Made by a program: the position numbers and the translations under genes. From positions 2,310,001-2,374,000 of the forward strand of contig JAJGOT010000033.1 of assembly GCA_022457155.1 (NCBI GenBank): a stretch of 64,000 nucleotides of DNA, in the 5' to 3' direction. Within the stretch, counting starts at the first letter, position 1. The number at the start of each line of letters is the position of its first letter. The notes beneath the pieces are model-generated. The model saw only the letters and a program-made list of their open reading frames with translations. It did no database searches and was not told the DNA's origin. This DNA comes from Cladopsammia gracilis (taxonomy: Eukaryota; Cnidaria; Anthozoa; Scleractinia; Dendrophylliidae). Shown here one piece after another: positions 1 to 11,700 of the stretch.

Positions 1-476
1 AACCTGGTATTTTTTCCTGTGCATGTTAGACCCAAAGCCAGTCCAATGGCCCAGAACATACCCCACCCCACCCCCCCCCCCCCCAAAAGAAGTCCCTTTT
101 TCTCAGATCTACATATTACATGAACTGTAAAAAGGTAAAATGCTTTTTGCCAACCCCCCCCCCCCCCAAAAAAAAAAAGTCCTCACCAAAATCTTTCACC
201 CCAAAAAAGTCACCACAAAATTTCTAACCCAATTTGAAGTAAAAATTACACAGCATGTTTTTGTATTCCTGTCATTATTTAATTGAGGTACATGAACATG
301 TAGATCTGTTGGCTCATACGTGCTATATATATGTCTAGTTTATGATGTTTATAGCTGTCGAAAATTAGTAACTACTGAAAAGAAGCAATGCTTCAAATTA
401 GTGACAACAATAAATTATGTGATAAATGATAAACATGCATTTTTTATGACATTAATCTTAGTTTGTTGGTTTACAG
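1..476 (+). other. TTI2 intron sequence with C-rich tracts
   Basis: This stretch precedes the first visible TTI2 exon and ends in a pyrimidine-rich acceptor at 471-476. It holds long C runs at about 66-84 and 154-168, followed by A runs. No coding exon is recognisable in it. Confidence 0.6.
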
Positions 477-3400
477 CATCCTTATGTTGGAGATCACTTT
501 TCTAAACTGATGTCTCCTCTGTTGCTTTTCATTGATGATTACGAGGTTAGATGACTTGCTTTCCACTATGTACACTGTATCTACATGTAATATGATATTG
601 TTTGAGAATTACATGGCTTGCATTTAACCTAGCCTGTATGAAGGCATGGGGTAAAGGCATGAAAAGGAACAAAAAAAAAATTGGAAGGGGTGAGGGGAGA
701 GGAAGGAAAGGAAACACCTGTCACTGATCACATGTATTTTGTCCATTTCTGTCAAAAATCTGTCAATACTTTTGATTGATGGGCTATTGCCTGATCAAAT
801 GCTCCATTGCTCCCCAAGGCTGATGAATGATCGTTTGTTCATGTCTGTTAACAAATATCTCAATATATAAATAATGTAATTTCTTTCTTCAACTAACAGG
901 TAGAAAACAAAGTGATGGGCTTGAAATGTTTGAAACACGTTGTTGACAACATGGTATGTTGATCATTTTCTATTTGACAATTAGATTACGAGCTTGAGAA
1001 TTATATCGCGTGATAGTTGATGAGGGCAAATAATCTAATCGTTTTAGTATAAATCTACTTAGACGTTCAAAACTTAACAACAAATACTTTTCACAGACAC
1101 TTTGAAAATGCAAAGAAGCAGCTGCCATTAGGCTACTCACTCTACTCACTTTCTACAACAGAATAGATAGTGAGTAGCATAGCCAATAAGAGAACAGTGT
1201 TTGTGATAGAACGCTAGTTGATTTATACTAAATTGCGATGGAACACTTTAAAACCTATTCTCCCGCGCAGTGGTTAGTATTCTTATGCAATGCTCCTACC
1301 CAGAAGAGGATTTAGTGATTACCCACATAACAGCTGCATAGGAGACTTGTTCTCTTTTAAATAGTGCAGTAACAGGGTAAATTGTTCTATTGTTAAATTT
1401 GTTTTCAGAATGCAGCTGAACTGCAGTGGTACGGAAGAGCTGACGTTCTTTTTGAGGTGAGTTTTTTTTCTTCAGAAATTCTATTTAAAATAATTTTACT
1501 TCTAGTTATTCCTCTGTTCCAGATCAACTAGGATATAAAATGTGCAACCATAATATTAATAGGGTTTTACAATTATTTAATAACAAGTTTTCAAAACTTC
1601 AATGTGCCTTCTTCCTCATACCTTCTGCTATAACATCAATTCAGACAGACTTCATGTTTACTGAGCAATTGGCACTTTTTACAGTCACACTACCTGCTAT
1701 AACCCGATTGCAAATTGGAATGTGAAAATGTTGCTTTCTTTTACATCATTCAATCACTGATTTAGCTTCATGATTGCATTTTACCAGGCCACTCAGCGTC
1801 ACCTATACACTAGTGAGGCTTCCGTGGTACAAGCTCTTCATCCCTGCCTGCTGAGCATCCTTAAAGTACTTGAACCATCTCCAACGAAACCCAAGTTTGG
1901 CAGGAAGGTGGGATTAATTTAGTGTTTAATATTTGAAGTTGTACATTTCTGAAAGAAAACTGTTGTCTTCTATAAAACACTAAAAGTACTAAAGGATAAT
2001 ACAGACAAAACTGCCTACAATAGTCACCGTCGAAATATATTTCACTGGTCGTTATAGAAAAGTAGCAGTCATTTTGTGGAGGGATGAGTCTCTGTCTGGA
2101 TAAGAGATGATGGCCGTTAGTAGAGGAAATCAATAGACCCAAAAACACTGATCGTATGATATCATCACTCATGAAAAAACTAACTCCCAAGTACTATTTA
2201 ATGTCTACATACCAGTGGATAATTAATAGTCCATAGGATTTGTCGACAATGGGAAAGAGAATGAGCTTGCGAAAGAGATGCGCCACTGACTAACACTAAC
2301 AATGACTTCCTGTTGAATCCCTGATCATTATTAATTTTAAAAAGGAAACTTTCCTAGTTTTTTTAAAAACTAGTATGGAAAAATTAATATGGTGTTACAT
2401 TGTAAGCACTACTCATTCCAGTTTTTTATGCATGTTTACTCAAAGACAACCAAGTGTGACACAGTGTTTCAAATAATCCTGACGTCCATGGAGTTTGAAA
2501 GTAAAATTGCCATGAGGCGGGTTAGTATCGTACAGTTCACATTCTTTTTAATTACTTTCCAACCTTTGTGATAAGCATGATGGAAAAGTAGTCTGTTGAG
2601 AGTGATCGTCTGGGTGAGAATAGATCTGAAAAAAAAACTGTTCTTGTCGTTGACAATGACTGACTATTAACAACCTAAGCTGAAGTTATCTTCAGAGTCG
2701 TGTTAATTGTTAACCGTCAGTTGATGGTGTTTAAAATGATGAAAAAACTTTACATTAACGTTTTTGTCCTGTGAACAGAATTTCATTGGAAAAGTACAAT
2801 TCTGATATCTTTTTCTTTGCTTTTTCGTTCTTTGCCAGGCATGCACAAGACATTTGAAAGATTTTATTGAGCATATGGGAATAACTATACTGCGTCACTT
2901 TAAGGTAGAACAGCTAAATTGCATTCATTTATTCTGTGTAAAGGGTCTCGCTCTTGATATCATCTTTGTAATTATCACCTCTATTAAAGGGACACCTCCA
3001 TTAAAGGAACACTTCTCCTGGTTCCCGGCCGGCAAAACGCTCATATAATCTTTGTAATTATTACCTCCGTTAAAGAGACACTTCTATTAAGGGGACACTT
3101 CTCATGCGCATAATGGTGGACATCCCCTTAATGGATGTTCCACAGTATTTGATGCTGTTTGTCGCCTCGAACAGAATATAAGAATAGAAAACTTTATTTA
3201 TCCACGGTGTCCCTTCTGGACTTACGTGTTGTTTCCTTTCATTTATTCGTAGCGGCTTTTAAGAGTTATAGTATCGTATTTAGAAGTAAGTGATTATCCT
3301 GATGAAGAAGCTCGGATAGCCATTTTGGACGCTTTAAACACCACAATGCTTCATGTTTGGCCAAGGTATGACATGTTATTAAGCTGGTATAAGGATTTCA

Positions 3401-6400
3401 AACGAAATGTTGAATTATCTGTGTCGAATTGTGAAAGTGTACAAATGAAGTCTATAAATGGTTCCTTGGGGAAAATTAATTTGTTGGAGAAGTGGATCTT
3501 CAGATCAACAAGCACCCATTCAAGAGGAGTAACAGCGTTTCTAAAACTCATTAATAATTCATGATAAGAACACAAGGGAAATCACTACCATGAAGGAGGA
3601 TTGAATAGCCGATCTTAGTTTGCATAGATTTTGGCGATTTTATTCCTTCGTTTTCTCCGCATTTAATGATCAGTTTGAGAAGCTATATCAAACACACGAA
3701 AGAATGTTTCATCAGGTATCCAAACACCTCGGGGTGGGTTTAACTCGGCTGCGCTTCGTTTTTTAACCGACTTCTCGGTGTTTGGATATCCTGATGAAAT
3801 TTGGGATCCTCGCTGTGATGTTATATTAAATTTCACTTTCAAGTTTTATCCTCAGTTCACATATATGAGTAACCATAAAACTGTAGTTTTTTCAACTGAC
3901 TTGATGAGGTAAATTGGCCACCGTAAAGAGAATCAAAAGCTGACGTTTAAAGGGACAGTGATCATAGCGTCTAGAAAAGTCAAAATTTCACAAGAATCTC
4001 GACAGGTCACCGGTAAATAAATCAAATTTAATGGACTGTAATCCACTTCCATCCTTGCAATCCTGCACTTTATCTTCAAACTACTGCTTCTGTTTTGCTC
4101 TATAGAATCTATTTATCCAAGTAAGTTGTATAGAGCAGTTTTCAATTGAGTGTCGAAAGTAATTATACAATTGCTTTGGTTTTACATTGCTACGCTTTGT
4201 GATTGGCTAAAAACTCTCGCGCCACTTTCTCGACCAATCAGAAGTAAAACCAAAACCAATGGTGACTTGCTCGCACGCGTTTTCCCGCGCCTGGCGCCGC
4301 CGACATGTAATTGCTTCGAGCTCTGATTGGTTCATTGGATTGTTTACGACTGCTGTGGTTGGTCAGAGTAATTACTTTGGTTTTGGTTTAACGACACTCA
4401 ATCCACCGTAGGAAAAAAGATGGCGGCTGTTCATTTTACCACAATACCTTGCGGACCTAACACAGCACAAAAGGCACAAAGAAAGCCAATTTTTTACAAT
4501 ATTTGTTCCAGTACTAAGGACAACGTGTAGAATAGGTTTGAAGATTTTAAAACTTTTCTTTACATTTTTATGAACGTTGTTAAGGTTTTTGTGCGCTAAG
4601 AATTATGGGTAAATGTACCAGTCGCCATCTTTTTTCCTACCGAGGATTGAAAACTGCTCTATTTGGTGACATTTCGCGTTACAACGTGGAAATAAGCTAA
4701 GAGAAATTTTGTTATTTCAGCAGGGCAGTGTCCCTTTAAAGTGATAGCCCTTCGTTAGATTCGCTTAGATTGCCCAACGTGTTTTTCTCCACCACCGTCG
4801 CATCACCACTGTTTCTTTTAGAAACCAACCGCTTTATTCATGTGATTTTTACGCAGTGGATAGAGCATTGCACCAGTAACCGCAAGGTAATGGCTCCCGT
4901 TCAAGCCTGGATTTTTTTTTTTTCAACTGTTTTTCCAGCATCACTGCGAGGATTACAAACTTCACTCAAATATGTCGTCCGTAGTTTACATTAGACATGA
5001 TTTTTTCATAATTTATATTCAGGTACTTATTAGCCGTTTACGTCCGTCATACTTAGAAAACTGGATTTAAACGTTCAAGGTATTGTGAATGGAGAAGTTC
5101 TAACAAGAATTTATGTCAGCCTACTTCACCAAATTCAAGCCTTTTCTCTCGTAATGTGACGCTTTTTTGAGTGCTCACGCTCGAATAACCCGCCATTTTA
5201 GCTCATTAATATGCACGAATGTCCGGCCAGTCTTCCCGATGAAACGTCCTACCACTCTTGTCCTATTATTCTTTTTGTAGGATTCCTCATCACAGTTCCA
5301 CGATCCTAAAGTCGCTTCTTAAGTTACTCATTGATGCGACGGATTCCGCTCCTTATTTAACAACCAAAGGTGCGTTTACTTCATGTACCACTTATTTATT
5401 AAGGACATGCATTAAAAGGAATGTGCTGTAATTTACAAAGATTTATTGTATCCTCCGCGGTTCATTTTTGGCGCGTTGTTTGGCTAAGCATAAAAAGCTT
5501 ATAAGGTTTTGTAAGCATCTATAAAGTTTACTGATTTTTACGATTGTTGAAAAATTTTGGTGGTCACATGAATTTTCTGACAAGATTTGAACATACATAT
5601 CTCTACCTGATAAGCTACCTGATAAGTAGTCCCGCATTTTCCGTCGATATCTGTAGTTTCCTTATATCCTAGCTGTTTTTACCTGAGTTCGCAGTGGGAA
5701 AAGAATGGGTATTCAGGTATCTTTGTTCTTTCTTGAAAAAGTACTATAGAGCAGTTTTCAATTGAGTGTCGAAAGTAATTACACAATTGCTTTGGTTTTT
5801 CATTGCTACGCTTTGTGATTGGCTAAAAAATCTCACGCCACTTTCTCGACCAATCAGAAGTAAAACCAAAACCAACCGTGACTTGCTCGCACGCGTTTTC
5901 CCGCGCTTGGCGCCGCCGACATGTAATTGCTTCGAGCTCTGATTGGTTCATTGGATTGTTTAAGACTGCTGTGATTGGTCAGAGTAATTACTTTGGTTTT
6001 GGTTTTACGACACTCAATTGAAAACTGCTCTAATGCTAGGCGAAGATTGTTTGTAGAAAATATAGACCTGTGCACAATCACATCGTGAACCTTTCAGGAC
6101 AAGTAATGCTGTATATTTACTCTGCATTGCCGTTTAACTGACCGAAGGACAACAACTGCAGGCTCAGTAACTTTTTGGGACTATACACCGAAGGACAATA
6201 ACAATTGTCTTTAAGGGACCTATATGTTGACTCAAATGTTAGTGCAACTGCAGCATTACTTATAGTCTGTCCCAGCGTTCAGAAAGTGGTAAGCGAAGGA
6301 TAGGCTACGCGCATTTCACCACGTTAAGGCGTAAAGGAGAGCGAGGCGAGGGAACGATACCTCACCGTCTCGCCTTGTTTTTCCTGTTCGTGCACGCGCC

Positions 6401-7091
6401 GTTTTTTTTAGCTCGCCGGCTCCACGATCTTAACGCCTGGGGTAGGCTACATTGCCTAGCGTTCTGGTGTTATGGCGTTGTTTTAAGTTTGATTTACTTG
6501 TTCTTTCAATCTTCATTTCAGCTTATCAGCAGCTGAAAGTAAAAGCATCGGAATGCTTGCTTGTCCTTTTGAGATGTTGCGGAAAACAAGTTGAGGTATG
6601 TCCCTCGAAAAGAAGCAAAATTCCAAGACTCAATATAGCTTTGGTTACCATTTACAAACGTTGATCTTTGTTACCATAGAACAAAGAAAACCGTTGTTTT
6701 CATAGCCAAAAGACCCCTGGTTACCACATTTATATCGGCAAATAGGCGACTTACCGCGAAAAAACGCTTTTGGATGTTGCTCTTTCCTATGTACGCTTTA
6801 TTTTTACGAGCTGCTTTATAAGTCCTTCTTAATTTCATAAATCATGAACATGGTTTTGTTTAGACCTATACGAAATGGCTCTGTTTTGTTGTGTTTTGAT
6901 TTTGGTGTTTTGTAGGCAGTGTTTTATAGTTGGTGAACGTTTTGCTGCAAATTGTTTTCTAGGATCAGTTAAAGGAGTTAGCAAAAGGCGTTGGGCACAG
7001 CGAAGTTGAAGAGTGCGCGACGAACGTCCTGAAAGAATTTGAGGGTACAAAGGGCGACTCTGTTCCTTCCCAAGGAAAAGACGTCACTTGA
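477..7091 (+). CDS. TTI2: TELO2-interacting protein 2, C-terminal half (5' exons outside the window)
   Basis: Ten exons can be joined in frame with AG/GT borders: 477-545, 900-953, 1409-1456, 1788-1907, 2446-2520, 2839-2904, 3253-3365, 5281-5369, 6522-6595 and 6963-7091 (TGA). They give about 278 residues. The order of motifs matches vertebrate TTI2: DDYE then VENKVMGLKCL, LILTSMEFE-like, a GITILRHFKRL segment, YLEVSDYPDEEAR, then MLHVWPR. Human TTI2 is about 500 residues, so roughly the N-terminal half lies upstream of the window. TTI2 is a helical-repeat subunit of the TELO2-TTI1-TTI2 co-chaperone complex that stabilises PIKK kinases (mTOR, ATM, ATR, DNA-PKcs) with HSP90. That role is family knowledge. 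Most introns are phase 0; those around exons 7-9 are phases 2 and 1. No stop or frameshift was seen. The internal exon set is well supported; the exact acceptor at 2446 is the least certain. Confidence 0.9.
2975..3125. repeat. Degenerate short repeats in a TTI2 intron
   Basis: The motif ATTAAAGGGACAC or close variants recurs about five times, separated by short spacers, between TTI2 exons 6 and 7. It looks like a decayed tandem repeat. No function is visible. Confidence 0.5.
3709..3801. repeat. Small foldback repeat in a TTI2 intron
   Basis: The arm TTTCATCAGGTATCCAAACA at 3708 onward is matched on the other strand by a copy ending with ATCCTGATGAAA near 3801. A GC-rich centre contains a second inverted pair around TTTAAC/TTTAACC. 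The size and structure fit a non-autonomous foldback element. Confidence 0.55.
4131..4661. mobile_element. TA-flanked MITE, copy 1, interrupted by a second MITE
   Basis: The ends TAGAGCAGTTTTCAATTGAG and its complement at 4649-4661 form terminal inverted repeats. Copies at 5747-6032 and 56094-56376 are about 285 bp long. This one is longer because a 243-bp element sits in its right end at 4403-4645. The ends begin and finish at TA, as expected for Tc1/mariner-type MITEs. Confidence 0.75.
4403..4645. mobile_element. 243-bp MITE nested in the right arm of MITE copy 1
   Basis: The termini read CC-C-GTAGGAAAAAAGATGGCG and its near-complement CGCCATCTTTTTTCCTAC. The host arm reads ACTCAAT before the insert and ATTGAAAAC after it, whereas the intact arm is ACTCAATTGAAAAC. 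The insertion therefore duplicated AT. The interior is AT-rich with no coding capacity. Confidence 0.7.
5747..6032. mobile_element. TA-flanked MITE, copy 2 (uninterrupted)
   Basis: Both terminal inverted repeats are intact, running TAGAGCAG to CTGCTCTA over 286 bp. The interior is closely related to copy 1. It lies in the TTI2 intron between 5369 and 6522. Confidence 0.75.
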
Positions 7092-7600
7092 GGAGTTGTT
7101 CAAAAAGCGGAGAAGAACAAGAGACGAACATGAATAGCTCTCTTTTTGGAGGCGGAATCGTGTTTAGTGGAGAAGGCAAAGAAAACAACACACAAGAAAG
7201 GCATATTTAAAATGCAATGGAGATGATTTTCTCAGGAAAGAGGAAGTTTCAACAGAACAAAACTGCATAGTCCGTGGAAAGAGACAGATACTCCTTGCAA
7301 CTAAGCAAAAGGTCACGAATTTATGGGATAAACTAAAAAATGGCCGACATGTTCGGTTTATGACAGTTGTAAGCAAACGCGCGTTGTCGTCATGCGCAAC
7401 AGAATGCGCTTAGTGACGGTGAATGTTCCGGATTACGTTGAGCCATTAAATGAAATATTATGCTGACTGTGACGATCATAGGATTTTTTGAAGTTTATCA
7501 TGTTATCAAATGAACTGTTGAGTAGGCGTATAAGAGTAAAATGATTAACCTTTATCAACTTTATCAGTGGTTTTGACTTAGAAAGTCCCGTTTGTTTTAA

Positions 7601-7775
7601 AGGCCCACCTTCACCCAAAAGACGTTGCGGTCGTTCGTTTTTGTTTTGAAATGCTCCATTGTTCATTCGCGTTATCTGATTGGTTGCACGCATTCAAGCG
7701 TGAATTTCGTGTTACACGAAATTCAGCACAGAAAGTGATCACGGCGCGCATAGCATTTTGGGTGAAGGTGGGCCT
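7601..7775. mobile_element. 175-bp MITE with TTAA target duplication
   Basis: A perfect 20-bp inverted repeat, AGGCCCACCTTCACCCAAAA, bounds the element. TTAA lies directly outside both ends (7597-7600 and 7776-7779). TTAA duplication is the signature of piggyBac-like transposases. An internal palindrome around GAATTTCGTG/CACGAAATTC is also present. Confidence 0.8.
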
Positions 7776-7880
7776 TTAAAGACAGAAGGAGAAGCGAAAT
7801 GCTTGGAAGTGTTCTTTTTGTTAATTTACGTCTCGCTCCTCGGCTACTGTCTCTGACAAAAAAGAGAAACTGCTCGTACG

Positions 7881-8139
7881 TCCTCCTAGCTAGCTCAGTT
7901 GGTAGAGCGCCAGTCGGTTGTGCCTAAATCATAACGTCCAGAAGGACGTCGGACCGGGTTGCTTAGTCTTAAATTTAACTATATAAACTGTACCCCCAAC
8001 CTCAACTGAAAGCTAACCAGTAACTCCGTTATATAAGTCTCAATAAGGTGTCCGACGTCGTTATGGACGGTATGATTTGGGCTTGACCGCGCCAGTCGGC
8101 AGAGCGGGAGATCGCGGGTTCGAATTCCGGCCGGCCCAG
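7881..8139 (+). mobile_element. tRNA-derived SINE head, split by a MITE
   Basis: With the insert at 7918-8088 removed, the flanks join into a tRNA-like sequence. It has an A box in TAGCTCAGTTGGTAGAGCG and a B box in GGGTTCGAATTCC about 40 bp later. The tRNA fold is imperfect and more repeat sequence follows, so a SINE is more likely than a working tRNA gene. Confidence 0.65.
7918..8088. mobile_element. 171-bp MITE inserted between the A and B boxes of the SINE
   Basis: GCGCCAGTCGG occurs immediately before (7907-7917) and after (8089-8099) the insert, an 11-bp direct repeat. The ends share imperfect inverted repeats containing AAATCATA-CGTCC and GACGTCGGAC. The long target duplication points to a Mutator-like class rather than Tc1 or piggyBac. 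Confidence 0.65.
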
Positions 8140-8675
8140 GCGTGCGTTTCTCAAAACTAACGAAGGCTATTCGGGGCCAAAAGCTATTTTTAAAATTGAA
8201 TTTCTTTTGAGTGGCGATGAAGTTTTTATCCCGCAAACCAGCGCAGCGTTTTTCGTCAACTTTGGATTTTTTTGCGTAGCTTTAAAAAAGAATATTGAAT
8301 CATTGATGGTAAACTTACTGCATATAACACAGCTGTTTGGGTCCGAAACGTTTTCAGAACATTCGGCAAACGCACGCCAGAACTTAAAATAACTGAGGAC
8401 GAAGGTCCTGCCTTTGACGTGGCTCGGATGATGGCGTACCTGTCTCCAATGGGGACGGAAAAGAACCACTGAGGACGTAACGAAACCCTGGCTGTGACAG
8501 CGTCATATATTCGGTGATTGGTGGGATAGGGGAGATTAGATCACTAATACACCGATAGCGACTGCCTGAGGCGCCCTAAGGAACTGACGTGAGATCTCAT
8601 TCTCATACGTGTATGTAAAGCGCCGTAAGACACATGCGATATGTACGTTATATGTCATTAATATTTTTGGTTAAT

Positions 8676-8681
8676 TTTATT
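8676..8681 (-). terminator. Poly(A) signal of the ShK-trypsin gene
   Basis: AATAAA on the minus strand, 54 bp past the protease stop codon. Confidence 0.6.
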
Positions 8682-8734
8682 TACTGCAAATGACATCAAG
8701 ACAAAATCGTATTGGTGCATGCAAAAAGCAGGAG

Positions 8735-11700
8735 TTAGTATTTGGCCATCTTTTCATTGATCCAATCCAGCAGATATCTGACGTTAGCGTAGACGCCAAA
8801 GTATCCCTTGGAGGCGCATCTGTATCCCCAGCTCGTAGCGCCCTCAACATGCCATTTGCCTCCGTACTTGCACACCAGAGGACCCCCACTGTCACCCTGA
8901 CAAGTGTCTACTCCCCCCTCATCATGGCCAGCACACAGCATGGAATCGTGGATCCTACTGGGATAGCTCTTAAGACATCGTTCCTTCGAGACCAGCGGTA
9001 CTTTGGCTTGCATGAGCTGCGTCGGTGAAGAGCCTCCGGAGGACAAAGTTCCCCATCCTTGAAATATATAACAAAGTTACATTGGGAGCAGGATACCCAC
9101 CTAATATAAATGGCAGATAATACGTGGGCGTGCGTACTTAAGGAATTTCTCTTCGAGTGTTTAGCTCGATATCTAGTCGCATATGGTATAACTGAATCCA
9201 GCATAGGTTGGGACATTGAACTAGAACAGACGACGGAATAAACGAAGGACGTTTTGACACGGTAAACAAAATCCAGAGGGACAAACCCATATAAACAAGT
9301 GACGTCCCAATGAATGCAAACCTAGAAAAGCAAAGAAGATCTACCAACAAGAACTGAAATGAAAGGGGATTTACGATCACTGTTCCGTGTACCTGACTTG
9401 AATTCGGGTGGTAAATTTACGCAAAGAATTGTGCATTTGTGTTCCAGACAGAATGCTTGGCATTCGCCATTAAAAGAATGATTGTACAGTTATACATTTT
9501 AGGTTTATTACAATTTCACACCTGTAATCCAGCATTTCTTGTTGATGTCGTCGATTGGTAGATCAACTGATTTATCTGGCAGACACGCGAGAGCGACGCG
9601 TTTGTTTAGCTTTGCTGGTGTGCTGAGTTTTAACAAAGCGATGTCGTGGCTCATTCCGAATGGTTTCTTGTAACTCTCGTGCATTATGATTCTCTCAATC
9701 TCAAAGTCTTGATCTGTCGAAGGATCGCTTCCCTTTTTGTAGTGAGCTCCCATCCTGCATAATAAACATATGAGTAGTATAGAGGGTCTGACGTGCCCAA
9801 AAAGTAAACTTATCATTGGCTAAAACATCAAGTGACGTCATCAAAAAACCCATTTCAACTTGCTAGTTACGCACGACCGCGATGTTTTATCACAAGAGTT
9901 TATCCGGAGGGCTTATCCTCGTCGCAAACTTACCAGAATTTTCTGTCGTCTTTGCCAATACGTTCTGCCAATAGGGCGTATGCACTCACGTGGCAAGCAG
10001 CTATGCAAATTTATTGGAACAAAAGAAAGTGTTAACATAAGAAAAGCGTTCAAATCCCACAGGATTGTTTTGGTACACCAACATGGCCGCCGTTCTATTG
10101 TTTTGGTACACCAATATGGCCGCCGTGACGTCATGTGCATACGCTCTATGCTCTAGTGATATTTTATAAACTGAGACTGAAAGCCAATCAGAAAGCCGCT
10201 TTTGGAGTAGTCATACATCATGTGCTACTCGGGTTTATAACTAATACGTCCTTACCGGAATACGAAAACCGCAATTCTTAATTCTCACCGACGACGAATT
10301 TTAACATGTATCTAGTGTATGATTTCAAGAATTCCACTTTTTAATTGTATTTAAACGTGCGGCACTGTGATTTAATCTTTATTTTAATTCCCAGAGTCCC
10401 AGATCAGAGTAGTTCTAACTTCGGAGTCTGTTGACGAAATCCTATGGTGTGACCATCCAAATGAAACCATCACATCACATGGTACCATTTGTTTTTCAAT
10501 ACCTTACAAAATGAAATTTTGGATTTTTCTTGAATTTTCATTTGTGGCACTCTTGCATGAGGGTGAAAGGGTTAAACTGATCCAACGTACCGAACCCGAA
10601 GATCCTGTGGTCTCTTCCTTGATAAACAATGAGATGCAGTGAGAACCCACTGAGGTGCTATCAAGGTTCCTCCACAGAAGCTCCAACCCCGAGGACTTCT
10701 TAACATGGCCTGCCATGGCCAGTCGCCAGGGCGGGCCTGGGTACCACCAACAATACGTGACTCTGGCTTCATGCCACATGCTCCTGAACGAATACCAGAA
10801 AATAGAGAAATCACGTGATGCAAGATTCTTATTATAATGTTAGATCTTTTGTTCTAAAATAACGCTTTTAAAAATTCTATGAGTGTTTGCGATCAGCCAC
10901 GATAGATGCTTAACGAAAATTCTTATAAGTCTGGACTGGCGGTTTGGAAATGAAGATCCTGAATGTTAATAAGTGGCAGACATTTTCTCATCCCAGGCAC
11001 AGGCGAGTAACCTACGATCTGGTTCTATTTTCGTTTCCAATGGTAAACCATTCCAGTGGGAAACTCGAAACGGAAACTAGCGAGCGACTACATGAGAGTA
11101 ATAAGCTGAAGCGCTGTTAGAATTGGGGACTGATCGCAGGTTAGAGGAGAGATAAACGCCGTCTTTGGGATGTGGGCGAAGAAGACGGCTAACACTCCAG
11201 ACTACCAAACAAGTAACAACTTCAAGCGCGTGTCCAAAGGGGTTGTAAAATGCTCCAGTGTTGAAACAGGCTTTTCTAATACGATGTCCATGTAACAAAC
11301 TCTCTTACCTGGCGGAAGGGGTGGGACAGGTGGTCCGTTAGTTGGTATGGGTGGTTCAGGAGGCTTTTGTGTCACCGGAGGCTTGGGACCTAAGCATCAG
11401 ATAAAAAATAAAACTGTAAAAAAATAACGCGAAAGTAACCTTTAATTCCCTGACGTCACAATCACACCTGCTGTGACCTCCTAACGTAAAATTGCGGGAT
11501 GGCCTGAAAATGGCGAACAGAAAGCCATGGATTTGAAACGAAAATATATTCGATCCCGATGAGCTATTCTAAGCCTACAAATAAGGAAAAAAGGAAAATG
11601 TCTTTCTTACTGGCAGAAACAGGGAATCAAACAAACTGAGCTTATTTCAGGCGTTCAGATGCAGTGGGCGGTGCGATGAAGAAATATTGCTATTCCCAGC

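Noticed and set aside
3298..3306. CTGATGAAG resembling a hammerhead core
   Set aside because: It lies inside a TTI2 coding exon and has no matching helix II and GAAA box.
8080..8140. Possible functional tRNA gene
   Set aside because: The A and B boxes are separated by a MITE, and even when rejoined the arms do not form a good tRNA fold. A SINE head fits better.
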